The notes: generated from the letters alone by a model not told the origin. A stretch of 12,771 nt of DNA from CBIFWW01 sp966186435 (GCA_966186435.1 CBIFWW010000097.1:1-12771); one strand, 5' to 3'; positions 1 through 7,113 are shown, counted from the stretch's first letter. Numbers and translations: made by a program.

Positions 1-54
1 ACACCTATACTGTTTGGCTCAAAAAGGATGGTTGACTTTAAATGGAGTGAAAAT

Positions 55-999
55 ATGTCTGTTGAAAACAACGGAGAGCTTGCGGTGAATGAAAACACTA
101 AGCCGCAACTTAGAATGGTTGATCTCAATTTACTCACCGTATTTGATGCCGTAATGCAGGTACAAAATATTACCCGCGCCGCGCAAATGCTAGGGATGTC
201 CCAACCCGCTGTCAGTAATGCTGTAGCTCGTTTAAAAGTCATGTTTAATGATGAGCTTTTTGTTCGCTATGGCCGTGGGATTCAGCCTACGGCAAGAGCT
301 TATCAGCTTTTTGGATCTGTTCGTCAGGCATTACAGTTGATTCAGAATGAGCTTCCTGGTTCAGGATTTGAGCCTGCCACCAGTGAGCGGGTTTTCAATC
401 TTTGTGTTTGCAGCCCACTTGATAATTTACTGACATCACTTATTTATAATCACATTAAGAACGCCGCTCCCAATATCCAGTTATTGTTTAAATCCACTCT
501 AAGCAAAAATATTGAACATCAATTGCGTTATCAGGAAACGGAATTTGTTATCGGTTATGATGAGTTTCGACGTCCTGAATTTAACTGCGTGCCTTTATTT
601 ACTGATGAAATGGTGCTTGCCGCCAGCCGTTCGCATCCTTGTGTAACCGAAGACTTATCGGAAGATGACATATTTAAACAGCAGCATGCGGTAGTATCAC
701 TAGAACGCTTTGGATCATTTAGTGCTGCCTGGTATGACACTGTAGATCGTCAGGCCGCTATTGCTTATCAAGGCACCGCCATGACCAGCGTGTTAAATGT
801 GGTTTCACAAACTCAGTTAGTGGCGATTGCTCCCCGCTGGTTAGTAGAAGAATTTTCTGAAACGCTTAACCTGGCAGTTATTTCTCTGCCGATGCAGCAA
901 AATTACCGTACCTGTTATTTATCCTGGCACGAAGCTGCCGGCCGCGATAAGGGTCACCAGTGGATGGAAGATATGCTGGTGCAGATTTGCCATAAATAA
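55..999 (+). CDS. leuO: LeuO, LysR-type transcriptional regulator
   Basis: LysR-family DNA-binding regulator, 314 residues from the chosen start, the length of E. coli LeuO. The winged helix-turn-helix lies at about residues 24-82, with the recognition segment around NITRAAQMLGMSQPAVSNAV (38-57). The rest is the periplasmic-binding-protein-like effector domain, ending in the LeuO-typical SWHEAAGRDKGHQWM stretch. In enterobacteria LeuO antagonises H-NS silencing and activates many stress and virulence loci; that role is family knowledge. I chose the ATG at 55 because GGAG at 44-47 sits 7 bases upstream and the protein then has the usual length. An in-frame ATG at 28 would add nine residues, but only GG directly precedes it. 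The neighbour ilvIH lies downstream on the same strand, as in E. coli; the upstream promoter is mostly outside the window. Confidence 0.96.
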   Translation: MSVENNGELAVNENTKPQLRMVDLNLLTVFDAVMQVQNITRAAQMLGMSQPAVSNAVARLKVMFNDELFVRYGRGIQPTARAYQLFGSVRQALQLIQNELPGSGFEPATSERVFNLCVCSPLDNLLTSLIYNHIKNAAPNIQLLFKSTLSKNIEHQLRYQETEFVIGYDEFRRPEFNCVPLFTDEMVLAASRSHPCVTEDLSEDDIFKQQHAVVSLERFGSFSAAWYDTVDRQAAIAYQGTAMTSVLNVVSQTQLVAIAPRWLVEEFSETLNLAVISLPMQQNYRTCYLSWHEAAGRDKGHQWMEDMLVQICHK

Positions 1000-1018
1000 C
1001 AGTGTCTGACTTACTACC

Positions 1019-1041
1019 CTGGCGGGTGTATTGCCTGCCAG
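1019..1041 (+). terminator. Stem-loop after leuO, no U-tract
   Basis: CTGGCGGG (1019-1026) can pair with CCTGCCAG (1034-1041) around a 7-base loop, giving an 8-bp stem with one G-U pair, starting 20 bases after the leuO stop. No T-run follows, so it is not a canonical intrinsic terminator. It may protect the leuO mRNA 3' end or help pausing; the function is inferred. Confidence 0.3.
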
Positions 1042-1079
1042 TGTGGCCTGATGCAGAGGATAATATTGTTCACCCCCCC

Positions 1080-1180
1080 TTAATACCTCATCAGTTCCTC
1101 TTATATCTCGCTAAATTCTGTATTTACTTATCAATTTGGAATTATTCATTGCATATTTGATGGTTTGTAGAATTTACCGC
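1080..1180 (+). promoter_or_regulatory. AT-rich upstream region of ilvIH, possible Lrp/H-NS target
   Basis: This part of the leuO-ilvI gap is visibly AT-rich compared with the flanking genes. It holds two partial matches to the Lrp consensus (YAGHAWATTWTDCTR): around CTAAATTCTG at 1111-1120, and 1135-1149, where the half AATTATTC fits best. In E. coli and Salmonella, Lrp binds several sites upstream of ilvIH and activates it, with leucine relieving binding. The match here is weak and the assignment rests mainly on position and composition. Confidence 0.3.
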
Positions 1181-1244
1181 CGTCGAACAGAATGAAATCA
1201 GCAGTTATGAGGATAATCATATTCTTGACCTCTCCGGCAGCCGA

Positions 1245-1273
1245 TTGCCTGACCGATTATCAGAGGTTATGTT
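1245..1273 (+). promoter_or_regulatory. Candidate sigma-70 promoter for ilvIH
   Basis: TTGCCT (1245-1250) and TATGTT (1268-1273) are separated by 17 bases, each matching the sigma-70 consensus at four of six positions. TATAAC at 1282-1287 is a better -10 hexamer but has no good -35 at the right distance. A start from here would leave an untranslated leader of roughly 100 bases before ilvI. This is a pattern match only; the true start may be closer to the gene. Confidence 0.25.
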
Positions 1274-1380
1274 AAGGAAATTATAACAATCATACTGGCT
1301 GGCAAACTTGCTACCTGTGCCCTGACGGCGTGGAAATGAGTTCCCCCGTTATCCGTTAAGAACAAGCCTGGAGGCAAAGC

Positions 1381-3105
1381 ATGGAGATGTTATCTGGCGC
1401 CGAGATGGTGGTCCGATCGTTAATCGATCAGGGTGTAAAACATATATTTGGCTACCCGGGAGGGGCGGTTCTCGACATCTATGACGCCCTCCATACCGTG
1501 GGTGGTATCGATCACGTGCTAGTGCGTCATGAGCAAGCTGCTGTCCATATGGCAGACGGCCTGGCCCGCGCCACCGGGGAGGTGGGGGTTGTGCTGGTGA
1601 CCTCTGGTCCTGGTGCGACCAATGCCATTACGGGTATTGCGACGGCATACATGGACTCCATCCCGTTAGTGATTTTGTCCGGGCAAGTGGCAACGTCCCT
1701 GATTGGCTATGATGCATTCCAGGAGTGCGACATGGTGGGGATCTCCCGCCCAGTGGTAAAGCACAGCTTCCTCGTTAAACAGGCTGAAGATATTCCCGGC
1801 GTGTTGAAGAAGGCTTTTTGGCTGGCGGCCAGTGGTCGCCCTGGCCCGGTAGTGGTAGATCTACCGAAAGATATCCTGAATCCGGCCAACAAACTTCCTT
1901 ATGTCTGGCCGGAAAGTGTCAGCATGCGCTCCTATAACCCGACGACTCAAGGTCATAAAGGGCAAATCAAGCGGGCATTACAAACGCTGGTGGCCGCTAA
2001 AAAACCAGTGGTCTACGTGGGCGGTGGTGCTATTACTGCCGGTTGCCATCAGCAGTTGCAAACCTTGATTGAGCGCCTGAATCTTCCGGTGGCGTCTTCC
2101 TTGATGGGCCTCGGCGCCTTCCCGGCCACCCACCGCCAGGCGCTGGGTATGTTAGGGATGCACGGCACCTATGAAGCCAACATGGTGATGCATCATGCCG
2201 ATGTGATATTTGCCGTCGGTGTACGCTTTGACGATCGCACCACTAACAATCTGGCGAAGTACTGCCCGAATGCCACCGTGTTGCACATTGATATCGATCC
2301 TACCTCTATTTCCAAAACCGTTGCGGCGGATATCCCGATTGTGGGTGATGCCCTTCAGGTTATTGAGCAAATGCTTGAGCTGTTGGATCAGGAGGTGGGC
2401 CAGCAGCCATTGGATGAGCTGCGGGACTGGTGGCAAAACATTGAACAGTGGCGTGCCAAACAGTGCCTGGAGTATGACCGTAAAAGTGGGGCGATTAAGC
2501 CGCAGGCGGTGATCGAAACAATCTACCGCTTAACCAAAGGGGATGCTTACGTCACGTCCGATGTGGGGCAACACCAAATGTTTGCCGCCTTACATTATCC
2601 CTTCGACAAACCGCGCCGCTGGATCAATTCCGGTGGCCTGGGCACCATGGGCTTTGGCTTACCGGCCGCACTGGGCGTGAAGCTGGCTCTGCCGGAAGAA
2701 ACCGTGGTATGCGTGACCGGTGATGGCAGCATCCAGATGAATATCCAGGAACTGTCCACCGCATTGCAGTATGAACTACCGGTACTGGTACTGAATCTAA
2801 ACAACCGCTATTTAGGCATGGTGAAGCAGTGGCAGGACATGATCTACTCTGGCCGCCATTCACAATCCTATATGGAATCGCTGCCCGATTTCGTGAAATT
2901 GGCGGAAGCCTATGGTCACGTGGGGATACGCATCTCTCACCCGGACGAGCTGGAAGCCAAATTGCAGCAGGCTCTGGAGCAGGTTCGCAATAAACGCCTG
3001 GTCTTTGTTGAGGTTAACGTTGACGGCACCGAACACGTTTACCCGATGCAAATCCGCGGCGGGTCGATGGATGAAATGTGGTTAAGCAAAACGGAGAGGA
3101 CCTAA
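1381..3105 (+). CDS. ilvI: Acetohydroxyacid synthase III, large catalytic subunit
   Basis: Thiamine-diphosphate-dependent enzyme that condenses two pyruvates to 2-acetolactate, or pyruvate plus 2-ketobutyrate to 2-aceto-2-hydroxybutyrate, the first common step of valine, leucine and isoleucine synthesis, in the cytoplasm. The protein has 574 residues, as in E. coli. Visible parts: N-terminal pyrimidine-binding domain with catalytic Glu51 in RHEQAAVHMADG (49-60); central domain (about 190-340) with VGVRFDDRT (279-287); C-terminal domain with the ThDP/Mg motif starting GDGS (447-450) and ending NLNN (472-475); and QWQ (483-485), whose Trp484 corresponds to the residue governing 2-ketobutyrate preference in AHAS enzymes. 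The ATG has a strong GGAGG (1370-1374) 6 bases upstream. It is co-transcribed with ilvH, whose start lies two bases after this stop. Confidence 0.98.
   Translation: MEMLSGAEMVVRSLIDQGVKHIFGYPGGAVLDIYDALHTVGGIDHVLVRHEQAAVHMADGLARATGEVGVVLVTSGPGATNAITGIATAYMDSIPLVILSGQVATSLIGYDAFQECDMVGISRPVVKHSFLVKQAEDIPGVLKKAFWLAASGRPGPVVVDLPKDILNPANKLPYVWPESVSMRSYNPTTQGHKGQIKRALQTLVAAKKPVVYVGGGAITAGCHQQLQTLIERLNLPVASSLMGLGAFPATHRQALGMLGMHGTYEANMVMHHADVIFAVGVRFDDRTTNNLAKYCPNATVLHIDIDPTSISKTVAADIPIVGDALQVIEQMLELLDQEVGQQPLDELRDWWQNIEQWRAKQCLEYDRKSGAIKPQAVIETIYRLTKGDAYVTSDVGQHQMFAALHYPFDKPRRWINSGGLGTMGFGLPAALGVKLALPEETVVCVTGDGSIQMNIQELSTALQYELPVLVLNLNNRYLGMVKQWQDMIYSGRHSQSYMESLPDFVKLAEAYGHVGIRISHPDELEAKLQQALEQVRNKRLVFVEVNVDGTEHVYPMQIRGGSMDEMWLSKTERT
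1986..1993 (+). other. Chi-type octamer GCTGGTGG within ilvI
   Basis: Exact match to the E. coli Chi recombination hotspot read by RecBCD. Two more on this strand are at 12182-12189 and 12344-12351 in mraY, and one on the other strand is at 5433-5440 (CCACCAGC). They are embedded in coding sequence and may be incidental. Confidence 0.5.
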
Positions 3106-3107
3106 TC

Positions 3108-3599
3108 ATGCGCCGGATATTATCGGTATTACTGGAAAACGAATCAGGCGCACTCTCAAGGGTAATCGGCCTGTTCTCTCAGCGTGGCTATAACATTGAA
3201 AGCCTGACGGTGGCCCCTACTGACGATCCGACGCTCTCCCGCATGACCATCCAGACAGTGGGTGATGAAAAGGTGCTGGAGCAGATCGAAAAGCAGCTTC
3301 ATAAACTGGTGGACGTACTGCGGGTGTCTGAACTGGGACAGGGCGCACATGTTGAACGTGAAGTGATGCTGGTGAAGGTGCAGGCCAGCGGTTATGGCCG
3401 GGAAGAAGTAAAACGCAGCACTGAAATCTTCCGTGGGCAAATCATCGATGTCACCCCTTCTATTTATACCGTTCAACTGGTGGGCACCAGTGACAAGCTG
3501 GATGCCTTCCTGGCAACAGTAAGGGATGTAGCGAAAATTGTTGAGGTAGCCCGCTCTGGCGTGGTGGGGCTGGCCCGCGGTGAGAAAATCATGCGTTAA
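3108..3599 (+). CDS. ilvH: Acetohydroxyacid synthase III, small regulatory subunit
   Basis: Regulatory subunit that binds IlvI, stimulates it and confers valine feedback inhibition. It has 163 residues, the usual length. The N-terminal ACT domain (about residues 3-78) keeps the residues known to line the valine site in E. coli: Asn11, Gly14, Asn29, Thr34 and Ala36; the C-terminal domain (about 80-163) ends in GLARGEKIMR. I chose the ATG at 3108, 2 bases after the ilvI stop, with GAGG at 3096-3099 at 8 bases. An in-frame ATG at 3078 lies inside ilvI and would add ten residues not seen in the family. A strong intrinsic terminator follows 19 bases after the stop. With all valine-contact residues present, the enzyme should be valine sensitive; that is an inference. 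Confidence 0.97.
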   Translation: MRRILSVLLENESGALSRVIGLFSQRGYNIESLTVAPTDDPTLSRMTIQTVGDEKVLEQIEKQLHKLVDVLRVSELGQGAHVEREVMLVKVQASGYGREEVKRSTEIFRGQIIDVTPSIYTVQLVGTSDKLDAFLATVRDVAKIVEVARSGVVGLARGEKIMR

Positions 3600-3618
3600 T
3601 TAGTGTGAACTCCATCAC

Positions 3619-3645
3619 AAGCCTGGCACCCGAGCCGGGCTTTTT
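3619..3645 (+). terminator. Intrinsic terminator of ilvIH
   Basis: GCCTGGC (3621-3627) pairs with GCCGGGC (3634-3640) around the 6-base loop ACCCGA, a 7-bp GC-rich stem with one G-U pair. It is extended by AA at 3619-3620 against the first two bases of the TTTTT run at 3641-3645. Position and structure fit a factor-independent terminator that separates ilvIH from cra. Confidence 0.9.
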
Positions 3646-3693
3646 GCCATTAACTGATTCATTACAAGGGTAAATTCCGAGAGCAGCGTAATA

Positions 3694-3739
3694 TCCTGCT
3701 TATTACACAGGAAAGTTGTAACCTATAGCCATCAGGTTA
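3694..3739 (+). other. Two small hairpins in the cra leader region
   Basis: TCCTG (3694-3698) is complementary to CAGGA (3708-3712) around 9 bases, and TAACCT (3719-3724) to AGGTTA (3734-3739) around 9 bases. The second palindrome could equally be a protein-binding site. No convincing sigma-70 promoter is visible in 3646-3768, although TTGTAA at 3716-3721 could act as a weak -35. Function is unknown. Confidence 0.3.
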
Positions 3740-3768
3740 TGGATTGGTTAATAAAATAAGGGGCAACA

Positions 3769-4773
3769 GTGAAACTGGACGAGATTGCGCGGTTAGCCGG
3801 CGTTTCGCGCACCACGGCAAGTTACGTCATCAATGGCAAAGCAAAGCAGTACCGTGTCAGTGATAAAACCGTTGAGAAAGTGATGGCGGTAGTTCGTGAG
3901 CATAACTATCACCCTAATGCCGTGGCTGCTGGCCTGCGGGCAGGGCGCACCCGTTCCATTGGGCTGGTGATCCCGGATTTGGAAAACACCAGTTATACCC
4001 GTATCGCCAACTATTTGGAGCGCCAGGCACGCCAGCGGGGCTACCAGCTGCTTATTGCCTGTTCCGAAGACCAGCCTGATAACGAAATGCGCTGTATTGA
4101 GCATCTGCTCCAGCGCCAGGTTGATGCCATTATTGTTTCTACCTCTCTGCCTCCTGAGCATCCTTTCTATCAGCGCTGGGCTAACGATCCTTTCCCGATC
4201 GTCGCGCTGGATCGCGCCCTCGATCGCGAGCACTTCACCAGCGTGGTTGGTGCCGATCAGGAGGATGCCGAAATGCTTGCCAGCGAACTGCGTAAGTTCC
4301 CCGCCGAGAGAGTATTGTATTTGGGGGCATTACCTGAGCTGTCAGTGAGCTTTCTGCGTGAGCAAGGTTTCCGTGAAGCCTGGCAGGACGATTCACGGGA
4401 AGTGGATTACCTTTATGCAGATAGCTATGAGCGCGAAGCTGCCGGTCAGCTTTTTGCCAAATGGTTAGAAACCCATCCGATGCCTCAGGCGCTGTTCACC
4501 ACGTCCTTTGCCCTGCTACAAGGTGTAATGGACGTGACGCTGCGCCGAGAGGGGCGTTTGCCTTCTGAACTGGCTATTGCCACCTTTGGCGATCACGAAT
4601 TGCTCGACTTCCTGCAATGTCCGGTGTTGGCCGTGGCGCAGCGCCACCGAGATGTCGCCGAGCGGGTTCTGGAGCTGGTGTTGGCCAATCTGGACGAGCC
4701 GAAAAAACCGCGGGCGGGTCTAAACCGCATCCGACGGAATTTATATCGTCGCGGTACTCTTAGTCGAAATTAA
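3769..4773 (+). CDS. cra: Cra (FruR), catabolite repressor/activator
   Basis: LacI/GalR-family global regulator of carbon flow: in enterobacteria it represses glycolytic and fructose genes and activates gluconeogenic ones, released by fructose-1-phosphate or fructose-1,6-bisphosphate. The protein has 334 residues, as in E. coli. The N-terminal LacI-type helix-turn-helix starts at the first residue (LDEIARLAGVSRTTASYVIN, 3-22), the hinge helix is around NAVAAGLRAGRTRSIG (48-63), and the periplasmic-binding-protein-like effector domain fills the rest. The start is GTG, as in E. coli, with AAGGGG (3758-3763) 5 bases upstream; no upstream ATG fits. It stands alone between two terminators and is probably a monocistronic unit. 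Confidence 0.97.
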   Translation: MKLDEIARLAGVSRTTASYVINGKAKQYRVSDKTVEKVMAVVREHNYHPNAVAAGLRAGRTRSIGLVIPDLENTSYTRIANYLERQARQRGYQLLIACSEDQPDNEMRCIEHLLQRQVDAIIVSTSLPPEHPFYQRWANDPFPIVALDRALDREHFTSVVGADQEDAEMLASELRKFPAERVLYLGALPELSVSFLREQGFREAWQDDSREVDYLYADSYEREAAGQLFAKWLETHPMPQALFTTSFALLQGVMDVTLRREGRLPSELAIATFGDHELLDFLQCPVLAVAQRHRDVAERVLELVLANLDEPKKPRAGLNRIRRNLYRRGTLSRN

Positions 4774-4776
4774 TTT

Positions 4777-4799
4777 AAGGCAGCGCAAGCTGCCTTTTT
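4777..4799 (+). terminator. Intrinsic terminator of cra
   Basis: AAGGCAGC (4777-4784) and GCTGCCTT (4789-4796) form a perfect 8-bp stem closed by the GCAA tetraloop (GNRA type), with a T-run at 4795-4799, starting 3 bases after the cra stop codon. Confidence 0.93.
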
Positions 4800-4800
4800 A

Positions 4801-5220
4801 TTTAGGATAATTCCCTAGCGGTAGTATTATTTTCAAACAGCTGAGTTTATTTAGGTACTTAGTTTTGAATAAATAAGGAAATCCGGTAAAAAAAAATCCG
4901 TTTGTCTTTAATTGTTACAGACTCTTTACCTTTAATGACCATTAAAATTTCACCGTTTCGCTCTTATCACCCTTGAATAGGTCGCCACACAACTGGTGCT
5001 GTTAACCGCAGCAAAATTGCCTTAAAATGCCGCCCGCGTCGCAAACTGAGCACATCGTTTAGGCAGCATAGCGTTAACGGTTTTTTTACGGTTTAAATGT
5101 CTATTGGTTGTTTTTTGCAAATATTCATAGCTTTAATTCTGCCTCGCTAATTGCATAATATTTTCTCAAGCTAATTGTCCGTCTAAATGGGGATCTTTTA
5201 TTCCTTTCCTGACCGGAGTT
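4801..5220. other. Unassigned AT-rich intergenic stretch upstream of the mra promoter
   Basis: About 420 bases without a credible gene on either strand. It contains an A9 run (4888-4896), a direct repeat ACGGTTT at 5077-5083 and 5088-5094 (11-base offset), and a direct repeat GCTAATTG at 5146-5153 and 5170-5177 (24-base offset). CATAAT at 5154-5159 resembles a -10 element but its -35 (around 5131-5136) is poor. I can assign no function; distal regulation of the dcw cluster or a small RNA is possible but unsupported. Confidence 0.5.
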
Positions 5221-5223
5221 GTC

Positions 5224-5253
5224 TTGACAAGCTTTTCCTCTGCTCCGTAAACT
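5224..5253 (+). promoter_or_regulatory. Pmra, sigma-70 promoter of the mraZ/dcw operon
   Basis: A perfect -35 TTGACA (5224-5229) is followed after 18 bases by TAAACT (5248-5253, four of six -10 matches). The arrangement and surrounding bases closely resemble the E. coli mra promoter as I remember it. Transcription would start near 5259-5262, about 53 bases before mraZ and at the upstream edge of the MraZ repeats. In E. coli this promoter drives much of the dcw cluster. Confidence 0.85.
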
Positions 5254-5261
5254 CTTTCTGG

Positions 5262-5286
5262 TGGGATTTTGTGGGAAAAAGTGGCG
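5262..5286 (+). promoter_or_regulatory. MraZ-binding repeats (MraZ operator)
   Basis: Three pentamers are spaced exactly 10 bases apart: TGGGA (5262-5266), TGGGA (5272-5276) and TGGCG (5282-5286), each separated by 5 bases. This is the TGGGN-N5 direct-repeat pattern known to be bound by the MraZ ring in bacteria. It lies just downstream of the predicted transcription start, where binding would block the promoter, consistent with autorepression by the mraZ product. The third repeat departs from TGGG. Confidence 0.88.
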
Positions 5287-5313
5287 GATTAGGTTAACAG
5301 GGGGCGAACTGGT

Positions 5314-5772
5314 ATGTTCAGAGGAGCCACGCTAGTCAATCTCGATAGTAAGGGCCGGCTTTCGGTACCTACTCGTTATCGGGAAAAATTGTCAGGGATC
5401 TCTTCTGGTCAGATGGTTTGCACTATTGATATCCACCAGCCCTGCCTACTGCTTTACACCCTTCTTGAATGGGAAATTATTGAACAAAAGTTGTCTCGCT
5501 TGTCCAGCATGGTCCCGGAGGAGCGCCGCGTACAGCGGTTATTACTCGGCCATGCTAGCGAGTGCCAAATGGATAGTGCAGGGCGCTTGTTGCTAGCGCC
5601 GGTACTAAGGCAACACGCCGGATTGACTAAAGAAGTGATGCTGGTCGGGCAGTTCAATAAGTTTGAACTGTGGGATGAAACGACCTGGTATCAACAGGTC
5701 AAGGAAGATATCGACGCTGAGCAGTCTGTGACCGGCGCGCTGTCGGAACGATTGCAGGACTTGTCTCTATAA
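5314..5772 (+). CDS. mraZ: MraZ, transcriptional regulator of the dcw cluster
   Basis: DNA-binding protein of the AbrB-like (SpoVT-AbrB) fold and first gene of the dcw cluster; in E. coli it binds TGGGN repeats at its own promoter and represses the operon. The length is 152 residues, as in E. coli. The two internal MraZ repeats are visible, each with the signature DxxGR: DSKGR at 11-15 followed by LSVPTRYR, and DSAGR at 87-91 followed by LLLAPVLR. These swapped-hairpin domains build the ring-shaped oligomer. The ATG is preceded by AGGGGG (5299-5304) at 9 bases, and the TGGGN operator is 28-52 bases upstream of the start. The gene ends one base before rsmH. Confidence 0.97.
   Translation: MFRGATLVNLDSKGRLSVPTRYREKLSGISSGQMVCTIDIHQPCLLLYTLLEWEIIEQKLSRLSSMVPEERRVQRLLLGHASECQMDSAGRLLLAPVLRQHAGLTKEVMLVGQFNKFELWDETTWYQQVKEDIDAEQSVTGALSERLQDLSL
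5433..5440 (-). other. Chi-type octamer on the minus strand within mraZ
   Basis: CCACCAGC on the + strand is the complement of Chi; it encodes part of the HQP segment of MraZ, so it may be incidental. Confidence 0.4.
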
Positions 5773-5773
5773 G

Positions 5774-6715
5774 ATGATGGAAAATTATAAACACACCACG
5801 GTGTTGCTGGATGAAGCCGTAAACGGCCTGAATATTCGTCCAGACGGCATCTACATTGACGGGACATTTGGTCGCGGCGGTCATTCACGTCTGATCCTCT
5901 CGCAGCTTGGCGAAGAAGGACGTTTACTGGCTATCGATCGCGATCCGCAGGCTATTGCCGTAGCACAGACGATTACCGATCCCCGTTTTTCCATCGTCCA
6001 TGGACCTTTTTCTGCGCTGGCTGACTATGTCGCCGAGCGCGGACTGACCGGTAAGATCGACGGGATTCTTCTCGATCTTGGGGTCTCTTCTCCGCAGCTT
6101 GATGACGCTGAGCGCGGATTCTCATTTATGCGTGACGGTCCGTTAGATATGCGTATGGACCCAACACGCGGTCAGTCGGCGGCCGAATGGCTGCAAACTG
6201 CCGATGAAGCAGACATTGCCTGGGTGATTAAAACTTTTGGCGAAGAGCGCTTCGGCAAACGCATTGCACGCGCCATTGTAGAGCGCAATCGCATCGAACC
6301 GATGACCCGCACCAAAGAGCTTGCGGAAGTGATTGCGGCGGCAATGCCGGTGAAAGACAAATTCAAACATCCCGCGACCCGTACCTTCCAGGCGGTGCGC
6401 ATTTGGGTGAACAGTGAACTGGAGGAAATAGAGCTGGCGCTTAAAGGCTCGCTCGACGCGCTGGCCCCTGGTGGGCGGCTTTCAATCATCAGTTTCCACT
6501 CACTGGAAGACCGCATCGTGAAACGCTTTATGCGTGAGCAAAGCCGTGGTCCGCAGGTTCCGGCAGGGATCCCGATGACAGAAGCACAGCTCAGCAAACT
6601 GGGCGGCCGTCAGTTACGAGCACTAGGAAAGTTGATGCCGGGTGAACAAGAAGTGGCTGAAAATCCACGCGCCCGTAGTTCAGTTCTGCGCGTAGCAGAG
6701 AGGACGAACGCATGA
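5774..6715 (+). CDS. rsmH: RsmH (MraW), 16S rRNA m4C1402 methyltransferase
   Basis: S-adenosylmethionine-dependent enzyme that N4-methylates cytidine 1402 in the 16S rRNA decoding centre, acting with RsmI. It has 313 residues, the E. coli length. The Rossmann-like methyltransferase core shows the SAM-binding loop IDGTFGRGGHS (28-38), the acidic ribose contact in AIDRDPQA (53-60) and LLDLGVSSPQLD (99-110); the family motif ISFHSLEDR (239-247) lies near the C-terminus. The start follows the mraZ stop by a single base; an ATGATG pair leaves a second possible start at 5777. The nearest purine-rich sequence, AGGA at 5756-5759, is 14 bases away, so translation probably depends on coupling to mraZ. 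Its stop overlaps the ftsL start (ATGA). Confidence 0.97.
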   Translation: MMENYKHTTVLLDEAVNGLNIRPDGIYIDGTFGRGGHSRLILSQLGEEGRLLAIDRDPQAIAVAQTITDPRFSIVHGPFSALADYVAERGLTGKIDGILLDLGVSSPQLDDAERGFSFMRDGPLDMRMDPTRGQSAAEWLQTADEADIAWVIKTFGEERFGKRIARAIVERNRIEPMTRTKELAEVIAAAMPVKDKFKHPATRTFQAVRIWVNSELEEIELALKGSLDALAPGGRLSIISFHSLEDRIVKRFMREQSRGPQVPAGIPMTEAQLSKLGGRQLRALGKLMPGEQEVAENPRARSSVLRVAERTNA

Positions 6716-7077
6716 TAAGCAGAGTGACAGAGACCCTGAGCAGGGTAACAGGATCGATCGGGAGCAACGAGCGCCATGCTTTGCCTGGCGTTATCGGTGG
6801 CGATCTCCTGCGTCATGGGAAACTGCCACTCTGTCTTTTCATCGCCATTATTCTTTCAGCCATTTCGGTGGTTACCACCGCACACCACACCCGTTTGTTG
6901 ACCGCCCAGCGCGAGCAAATGGTAGTGGAGCGCGATGCGTTGGATATCGAATGGCGCAACTTGATTCTTGAAGAGAATGCCCTGGGTGACCACAGCCGGG
7001 TTGAGCGTATCGCGACAGATAAGCTCCAGATGCAGCATGTGGATCCTTCTCAGGAAAACATTGTCGTTCAAAAATAA
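6712..7077 (+). CDS. ftsL: FtsL, cell division protein
   Basis: Small bitopic inner-membrane protein that forms the FtsQLB complex and helps activate FtsWI septal synthesis. It has 121 residues, as in E. coli. Topology visible in the sequence: cytoplasmic N-terminus 1-37, one hydrophobic transmembrane segment about 38-56 (LPLCLFIAIILSAISVVTT), then a periplasmic coiled-coil/leucine-zipper region (about 58-95, with LLTAQREQMVVERDALDIEW) and a conserved tail ending in VDPSQENIVVQK. The ATG overlaps the rsmH stop by four bases (ATGA), and GAGAGGA (6698-6704) lies 7 bases upstream. A 36-base gap separates it from ftsI. Confidence 0.96.
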   Translation: MISRVTETLSRVTGSIGSNERHALPGVIGGDLLRHGKLPLCLFIAIILSAISVVTTAHHTRLLTAQREQMVVERDALDIEWRNLILEENALGDHSRVERIATDKLQMQHVDPSQENIVVQK

Positions 7078-7113
7078 ATAATAACGGGTAAGCATTAAGG
7101 AAAACCGCGACCG

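Noticed and set aside
1269..1286. Five-codon frame MLRKL in the ilvI upstream region
   Set aside because: AGAGG is only two bases from the ATG, the frame overlaps the candidate -10 element, and there is no attenuator structure.
1336..1359. Seven-codon frame MSSPVIR just upstream of ilvI, considered as an attenuation leader peptide
   Set aside because: It has no run of Leu, Val or Ile codons, no good ribosome site, and no terminator hairpin with a T-run follows before ilvI.
2210..2512. 100-codon frame on the + strand inside ilvI
   Set aside because: Out-of-frame shadow of a gene whose own frame is fully conserved; no independent ribosome site or recognisable domain.
4945..4965. Possible Cra operator (GCGAAACG on the minus strand) upstream of mraZ
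   Set aside because: Only the left half resembles the TGAAACG half-site; the right half does not complete the palindrome.
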